DNA of 64,000 nt from Ilex aquifolium (Eukaryota > Streptophyta > Magnoliopsida > Aquifoliales > Aquifoliaceae): positions 1,891,001-1,955,000 of the forward strand of contig OX637395.1 in NCBI GenBank assembly GCA_951799425.1, given 5' to 3'. The notes under the pieces are model-generated. The model was not told where the DNA came from. It ran no database searches and was given only the letters and a program-made list of their open reading frames with translations. This document shows positions 56,916 to 64,000 of this stretch, piece by piece. Position 1 is the stretch's first letter; every line of letters begins with the position of its first letter. Made by a program: the position numbers and the translations under genes.

Positions 56916-57700
56916 GTAACCAGGGACCCTAGTTTAATCTGCATTCTTCCACATGAAGTTTGATGTTTTGAAGCATGATCTACTCTTATAATGTTAGCTA
57001 ATGCAACATTGTTCATCATAGATCCTACTCTTGATTGGTAGAATGAACACATAAAATTGACTCCATAGGAAGATAACAGGGTGGTATAGAGTGACTTCTC
57101 CAAAAATATTGTTTGGACCTTAAATTCTTTTCCGTATAGAAGATTTCCCCCCATAGGTGTATGGCGGTTCAGGAGCCAAATAGAACAAAGAAACAGAAAG
57201 TAGAGCAATTATTATTACACTACAAATGTATAACCTTTGTGAGTAATGAAGATAGCTTCTGTCTATAACCCATTATAGACAGAAGCTTTATGAACTAGGT
57301 ATGACCTTTGTGTCTCTTTTCTAAGGCAGACTACTGATACAAGTCAAGATTCCAATACCAAACAAGCATAACACTTCCAAAGAAATCTATCTCGGCCAAA
57401 ATTAGCAAAGGAAGCACAAAAACACTGAATATATATTAGCATCAGTATGATCTCGCAATGACAATCAGATAAAGCATTAAAAACTAAAAATGATATCCTA
57501 AACGCAAAAATATGTCCTCTATATATACTTAACTAAGTAGCACTATAATTGAGCTCATAACACAGCAAGGCCACACCTACCTACTTATACTACTCCTTCA
57601 CAGCTGGAAATACAAAAAAAAAATGACCAGCTCACAACTTAAGCAACCAAGGCTCTAAAACATCTTGCTACTTTTCAAGAGGAAAATGAGGTTATATTTC
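56916..57700. other. Spacer between remorin pseudogene and MYB gene
   Basis: I searched this stretch for the missing last remorin exon (a Lys/Glu-rich coiled coil with a terminal Cys) and found none on the plus strand. It should contain the 3' UTR of the MYB gene on the minus strand. Confidence 0.5.
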
Positions 57701-60390
57701 TCAGATGGAGCAATTTAAGGAGCTTTCTGTTGAAATATCATGATACATTGCATAGTCAACAGTATGTTCTTCTAAGAAGCTCATGTCATTGTTGCCAGGG
57801 AAATCGAGAAGCATTTGCAACGCTGATTCAGATGAATCCTCCAAGTCCAACTCATTGGAAATCGAGGAATCTGACCCTCCCGTGACATCTTCAGTGCACA
57901 ATTTGCTGCTCTTGCATTCTGTATCTTCATTTTGGTTGCTTCCTGCAGCAGAGGAACCTGCTACTATGAGTCCCATTTCTGTTGTGGTGCCTGAAACCGA
58001 CCCGTACTTCGTGGATGAAGATAGCTGAGAGGCTGGACTTTGGCAAGCAGTTTTTTCATTCTTGATCTTCCGAAATGATTCCCCAATCTCAGAATTCCAA
58101 ATGCGCAGAAAGTAATCAGTATCGATTCTTCCAGCAGAGGGTGGAGCCAAGAAGGATGACTCCCTTGAAAGACGAGCCTCGGCTTCAAGCCTAGCACTCT
58201 CCCATTGTGCCATGTGACGGGTCGACGGCGACGCAGGCAGCCTATTCAGGGGGCCATTGGAGTTGGAGGAGGGTTCATGTGTGTGGGGGTCAATGCCCAT
58301 GCAAAGCAGGCGCTTCTTCAAGTGAGTATTCCATAAGTTCTTGATCTCATTGTCTGTCCTTCCTGGTAGTTGAGAAGCAATGGCAGCCCACCTACACAGC
58401 ATCAATTCAGTATTTGTGAGAGTTTAACACCTAGATGGAAGTTTAGACATGCCCTTGGATGCACCAAAAGAGTGAAAATGTAGCTTAAACATACAAAGCT
58501 ACAATAGCATATCTTTTTGTGAGTAGAAACATTGATATAGGCCGCAGACAAGCGATATAACATGGTTCAAAGTCCCACTATAATTCAGAGGGTAAAGAAA
58601 AATATTGATCATGGTGTATTAAGTGAGATGCACAAAATTCTAAATAGAAGAAGTTGGCATAACAATGGTACCGCTGCATCGCTGGCATTGTTAGAGGGGG
58701 ATCCGAGTCAACCACTGCTTGGCTAGTCCAGCGAGGCTCATAGTTTACATTTAACAAGTATCAGTATCGAAACAGAAAGTGTCGAGTCAGATATGACTCG
58801 ACCGAGTTGTATCAGTTATCAGTTGATTGTTATACAGAACCAAAACCAGAGACCATTTTAAGTGTCCTTATTATATGTCTCATTCTCTGTTATGGCGTTG
58901 TGATACCCCTTGGCATGGCTTGTTATACACCTTTAAAACTACTCAAAAGCCAACTTTTGCTTTTCACAAATGGAAATGATAACAGAACTATCAGCTCCAA
59001 AGTCCAAAGTAAAGTATACAATTTTTATACCTGTTGCCAAGAATTCCATGCAACTGAATGACAAGCTTCTCTTCTTCAAGACTAAAAGGACCACGTTTGA
59101 TGTCTGGCCTGAGATAGTTTGTCCACCGGAGCCGGCAACTCTTTCCACAACGAAGAAGACCTGAAAAAGAGAAAACTCCATCATCTATATGGATGACGAG
59201 TGTTGAGGGAAAGATTATGTGGATCTTCCTCACAATGAAACACGTGAATTGTAAGACACTACCTAGAGTGAGGTGAATAGGTATAATTTTCGAAAAATTT
59301 ATCTTAGACCACCGTAAATTCCTCCATTTTCTCCCCTTTTCTTATTCCATTCCCCTGATGTTTCTCAGTGACAAGACAACACCAACCCATATTTTTTTTT
59401 TTCGAGAAACGAAAAGGGGGAGAGGGCGACCAGCAGGTAGTGACTCCCTGGGCGTGACCATGAGGGTCTCCCCCGACGTGGAATGTTCGGTTAGCCAACC
59501 CATATTGAATCTTCATAAAAGTAAAGCATACATCATTTATATTTGCTACAACATTATTTATGGAGCAAGTTAATGTTGCTCTGTTGTGATTTGAATGTAA
59601 AGGGTTCGAGTCGGTTTTTTCATATACTGATGTATGACTCTGTACATCTACTGATCCTCCTTGAACCTGTATAGTGGGTGGGCCACCCAATTTTTTTTTT
59701 TTTCTTTTATATTATAAGTGCATTTCAATGAATCAATAAAGTCGCGCCTTAATGAACTGTGAAAGTTCAAAGAATACAAAAAGAGCCAAGGAAACTAGTA
59801 GTGTAACCGACGAGCCCAAGCTTAATCGCCTGGTTAACTGGGTGTTGACTCTTCCTCCTCGGGCAATCACCGAGTCTATAAAACCGAGTGTTTTTTTTTT
59901 TGGAACACCTGTAAAACCGAGTTGACTCAGTGCATACTCATTTATTTTTATTTTTTTGTTTGTGGAGGCGAGGAATATTTATAAACAATAATACTAAACT
60001 GATAAAAAAAAGGGTAATAAAAAATATATATATAATGATATGCCATTAGAGTAAATATTAGGTGTGAGGTCATACCAACTCACCATCATGTAAAAACTAA
60101 CAGTCAAGCTGATTAGTCAAGCTGATATGCCATTAGAGTAAAAAATCTATATAAAAACTAACAACCAGTCAAGCTGATTAGTAAACTCGTTCGTGGAACG
60201 AGTTGACTCAGTGGGTAAGTTGAGAATTGTGAGGAAGTGAGTGTAGGGTAGAAGAACCTGCAAGCTTAGGGAGAGAACGCCAGCTTCCATGGCCATTCTT
60301 CTTGATGTATTCAATCAGAATCTCATCTTCTTCGGGTGTCCATGGCCCTTTCTTCAACCCTTTCTTTTCGCAGCATGGTGTTCTCCCCAT
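57701..60390 (-). CDS. MYB17: R2R3-MYB transcription factor, MYB17-like (subgroup 9)
   Basis: Three exons (60258-60390, 59031-59160, 57701-58391) give 317 aa. Exons of 133 and 130 nt are the standard R2R3-MYB pattern. R2 has Trp17, Trp37 and Trp57; R3 has Phe70, Trp89 and Trp108. The R3 end reads [20 protein letters not shown]. The motif [18 protein letters not shown] (149-166) marks subgroup 9 (MIXTA/MYB17). The combination [45 protein letters not shown] and the acidic end [10 protein letters not shown]...DMSFLEE fits the MYB17 branch, which in Arabidopsis acts with floral meristem identity genes. The nuclear role is DNA binding at promoters. Intron 1 holds a truncated SINE. The start is the ATG at 60390. 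Confidence 0.93.
59394..59494 (-). mobile_element. 5'-truncated SINE in intron 1 of the MYB gene
   Basis: The 101-bp insertion is flanked by the 12-bp duplication CCAACCCATATT (59382-59393 and 59495-59506). It has a poly(A) tail on the minus strand (T run at the left) and a body (GGCGTGACCATGAGGGTCTC on plus) shared with the SINE in gene A at 12770-12845. The tRNA head is missing, as in a 5' truncation during retrotransposition. Confidence 0.8.
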
Positions 60391-60597
60391 TGTTTTCTCT
60401 CTCCAGAACTCTCTCTCTCTCTAGATGATCAACCAGAAAGATTGAGATTTCAAGAGGGCTTAAGCTTTTCAAGAAGAACACAAAATGAAAGTGATGAAAA
60501 GACCGGTCAAAAGAATCAAATAGCAGAGAGAGAGATAGAGAGGATCTGCGAGTTCAAACTTCAAAGCCGGCTATGCATTTAATATACAATGACATGA

Positions 60598-60608
60598 TGT
60601 ATATATAC
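60598..60608 (-). promoter_or_regulatory. Candidate TATA box of the MYB gene
   Basis: The minus strand reads CGTATATATACATC about 210 bp upstream of the ATG. Other TATA-like stretches lie close by (60611-60630), so the assignment is tentative. The leader after it is rich in GAGA. Confidence 0.3.
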
Positions 60609-60639
60609 GTCTATATATGATCATATATCTATAGGACTG

Positions 60640-62500
60640 CCGAAGAGGGTCATCTCTGGCTAGCGCCTCAATTTCAAGATCGATTAAATGGGCAGGAAAT
60701 TGAATTGTTGATTCAATGGAACAAGTAACTGGAATTCAATGATGCTAACATCACGGATCTAGAGAGAGAGAGAGACTCTGCAGCTTGAAGCTTTTAAGGT
60801 TAAATTCAAAGCTCAGATGAGAGAGAGAAAAGGAAAGTAATGCGACTGAGCAAAGTATACGTGTTGGTTTTTAAAGAGAGAAACTACAGTCAATTAGGTG
60901 CTGAAGATTATGAGAGAGAGAGAGAGGGATACAGCCATACAGGAGATGTAATGAAGGCGAAAGGGAAGAGCATTAATGGAGGATTCAAAAAGAAAGGACA
61001 ACAATGAAAAAACTTTCTCACCATTCAAATATATGTACGTATAGAACCATTATTGTAGCTAGAAGAGAGGAGGGCATTAATGGAGCTGACAGAGACCATG
61101 CACAAAGAGAGAGAGAGAGGGTGGGGAACTGAGGCCATAGCAATAAATACCCATCTTTTTTCCTTGTGATATGTCTTTGATCTGAAGTCTGAAATCTTTC
61201 AGGTTAGGGCTGTTAGGGTTTCACAAAGTGAACCGTGTTTGACAGAAGACGGAAGAGTTTGCATGGTTCAAGGGTATTCTGACACGTGTACATCCGTACA
61301 ATGATGTGTAATTGAAGAAGAGTCTAAGATGTGACCCCACATGTCTATTCAGCGTCTTGAATGCAGTCAAAGGGGGGTGAGTCAAAGTTAATGCTTCCAC
61401 CCTATGCTTGGTTACTTACCAAATACAATGAGTGCCAATGGAGTTATTCTATGCCCATTTTGAATAATTTTTTAGATTTATTTAAAAAATAAATTTAAAA
61501 AAATTTTCTCGAGATCTTAAAGCTCAACTCAGTTATATGTACAATAAACGAGTTACTCGGACTTAACTCAAGTTCGATTTATTTTGGGTTCACCTCGACT
61601 TATTTTCTAATTGAATTGAATTTGAACAATTTTGTAAACCCGTTTAGAAATTATGAGTATATCATATATCAGTAATCTAGATCTCCTTCAATATTTATTG
61701 TATAATATAATTATTTACTAAATGTTATTTTTATAATTCATGTCTCAATTTGTTAAAAATATAAATTTGATCTGCAAGGTTGATAAAATGAATATGATCA
61801 ATTATATTTGGATTTTTGAAAATATTTACATTTTAATTTTAAATTAGTTTCATCAAATATTCATTTATTTTCATAGTATATTTCAATGTATGTATATAGT
61901 TCATATTGAATATTCATCTATCAATATTCGAATACGTAACGCATGATATAACACATTTAATTATTACTCTAGATAATCAATTAAAATATGACATCACATC
62001 CAACTAAATATATTTAAAGATTGAATGCTGTGAGAATCTAAATCGAGATGCAATAGTTTCTCTTAAGTTAGTGGTGGTGGAGGTGGGGGCAAAAGATATG
62101 TAGTCGACAAAATTTTCCAACCTCATGATAATTAGTGAATGAGTGTAACCTTCCAATCCCATCATAAACAAGTGTAACTTTCGAATCCCATCATAAACGA
62201 GTGTAAACCTCATTGACTCATAGGATGAAGTACCGACCAAACGGTGGACAGGACATGACTCATGAGAGAGCAAAAATTAATGTGCTCCTATTTATAGCCT
62301 CACAACGACGATATAATGGACCATGGACTAAAAAACGATCACCGTCTGAAAGGACTAAATCCGGGGACCATTTTGGCTTGGATTAGACATTAGATAAATG
62401 GTGGTCCATTGTGAATATAACCAACGACGTAAACCAAAAGGCATTGTCCATCCAAGTGGCATTACAATCACCTTCCAAATTGGAAGGATGAGCATTGTTT
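60640..62500. other. Upstream of the MYB gene, no gene seen
   Basis: Several GAGAGA runs (60762-60775, 60911-60927, 61107-61121) and AT-rich sequence. No conserved coding stretch on either strand. The part nearest 60640 is likely promoter of the MYB gene. Confidence 0.45.
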
Positions 62501-62540
62501 TAAAGGCATGGGGTTAGGGCCAGGGGAGTTGGCTCCAAAG

Positions 62541-62554
62541 AGGGATAAGGAGAG

Positions 62555-62606
<52 letters not shown>
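62541..62606. repeat. (TC)n microsatellite
   Basis: About 65 bp of uninterrupted TC/CT. Confidence 0.92.
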
Positions 62607-62610
<4 letters not shown>

Positions 62611-63354
62611 AGGACTACATAAAGATTTTCCTCCCTTCTTTTTTTTTTCTCATAGTTTTTTCTTTATCTAACTACAATACGATCTTGTATTCAATCACAT
62701 TATCTCATATGCTTAAAAGGTGGGAGCATATAAGTATGATGATGTCGTGTAAAAAAGGTATTTGGACAAATTTTTCAAAGAAGATGAAATATGTAGGTTA
62801 TAAGAAGTATGAGAAAAACTTATTTGAAAATTATATGACTTTGTGTTCAAATTAGCCACATCCGTTCTATTGACCATCGGTTTTACTTCACTAAGCTTCG
62901 TCCTTGGATAAAGAGGAAGTCACTCTCATCAACTTGAATCACCTTTGTTTAGTAAGCCATTTTTTTTTAAAAAAACAGACGAAGTAGTTCAACAAAGGTG
63001 ACTGGTCTACTCATGATAAAATTTCAGAAACAAAAAAAAAAGACTTTTTTCTTTCTTTCCACCTTATCAATTAACTATTATCCATTTAAAGTTTTTCTAA
63101 AAAATTATTTATTGTCAAATATCTCGAATGGTTGCATGAAAAAAAGTAAAAGAATTAGGGAGGGTGAATTTACACGGGTCCACTACTAGTTTAAAAATAC
63201 ATAAAAAAGAATAATGTGGAAAATACCAAAATTTTTACCAAATCTTATATATCAAATGATGTGGCATGCTAGAATCCATTAGATTATTAATGAAAATCGA
63301 CGGGATGCATTGATTCAATCACTTGTATTGCTTTGCTAAGAAGAATTTGGCAAA

Positions 63355-63660
63355 AATTTTGGAGTGAATTGCATTTTGTATCCTCAAAAATTCAAGAATT
63401 CTCACTTTGTACTTTCGAAGATTAAATTTTTCACATTGCATCTTCAATGTATTAAAAGTATTGTAATGTAACCCTTCTGTTAATTTTCGTTACTCATTCT
63501 GTCAACTTCAGTGCGGTGGGTTTTGACGAAATAAGCAACAGAAGATAATAGAAGGATTACATTAGAATACTTTTAATACATTGAGGGTATAATATGAGAA
63601 ATTTTATCTTTGAGAGTATAAAGTGAAAAAATTTAAATCTTTCAAATTTTGGTGATTGAA
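63355..63660. mobile_element. Foldback MITE candidate
   Basis: The left arm (ATCTTCAATGTATTAAAAGT... CCCTTCTGTTAA) and the right arm (...GAAGGATTACATTAGAATACTTTTAATACATTGAGGG) are inverted copies of about 140 bp around a centre near 63510. No coding content. The ends and target duplication are not resolved. Confidence 0.65.
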
Positions 63661-64000
63661 TCAAATAAGGTGAGATTCCCCCAAGTGGAGAGTATAAGGT
63701 GTGATTGAATCAATCTATATCTACATCTATACTACTTATAAATGTTAATATCTGCGAAAAAATTTTGATTTCCTATTTTATCCCTAATTATTATAATAAA
63801 GTCAATTATACTCACCTATATACTTTTATCTAATTTATATTTTTTACACCTATTTGACTTTCAACTTGTTTTGAACTCTTTTATTAGGACTTCTAAATTC
63901 TTTTGAACTCATTTATTAGTAGTATAGTTACTTATAATTATCTATATCAAAAGTAAAATCCTACATATGTTAAATAATTATACACATATAGTTAGTAGAT
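63661..64000. other. AT-rich end of window, no feature seen
   Basis: I find no coding stretch or recognisable repeat here. Confidence 0.4.

Overview
This is nuclear DNA of a flowering plant, most likely a woody eudicot. It has spliced genes with GT-AG introns, an AT-rich background, Tat-lineage Ty3/gypsy LTR retrotransposons, tRNA-derived SINEs, hAT and PIF/Harbinger elements, MITEs and long GA/CT microsatellites. I cannot name the species.

Layout. 1-6259: 5' part of a Ty3/gypsy element on the minus strand (E1), cut by the window edge. 6264-7920: a block that recurs at 39858-42831. 7921-14225: duplication unit A, holding gene A. 15075-24035: a complete 8961-bp Ty3/gypsy element (E2) with 611-bp LTRs and a CATTG target duplication, nested in a small MITE. 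24331-31225: duplication unit B, with gene B. 32377-38816: gene C. 39858-42831: the second copy of the flanking block, carrying a hAT insertion. 43407-50458: ADAT1/TAD1-type tRNA adenosine deaminase (minus). 51354-56915: a broken remorin gene (plus) with a foldback Harbinger element in an intron. 57701-60390: R2R3-MYB of the MYB17 type (minus). 60391-64000: no gene seen, only simple repeats and one foldback MITE.

Genes A, B and C are tandem copies of one six-exon gene for a GT90/CAP10 (Rumi/POGLUT-like) glycosyltransferase with an N-terminal membrane anchor. I rebuilt all exons by hand. A (523 aa) and C (518 aa) are open throughout. B has a one-base frameshift and has lost the ATG used by A. 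The ADAT1 gene (10 exons, 443 aa) and the MYB gene (3 exons, 317 aa) also reconstruct cleanly. The remorin gene is a pseudogene by three criteria.

I see no evidence of a wholly new biological system. The most interesting points are the record of tandem duplication and decay in the glycosyltransferase cluster, the large inverted-repeat transposon inside the dying remorin gene, the independent loss of the reverse transcriptase YVDD motif in both gypsy copies, and the antisense open reading frame in E2.
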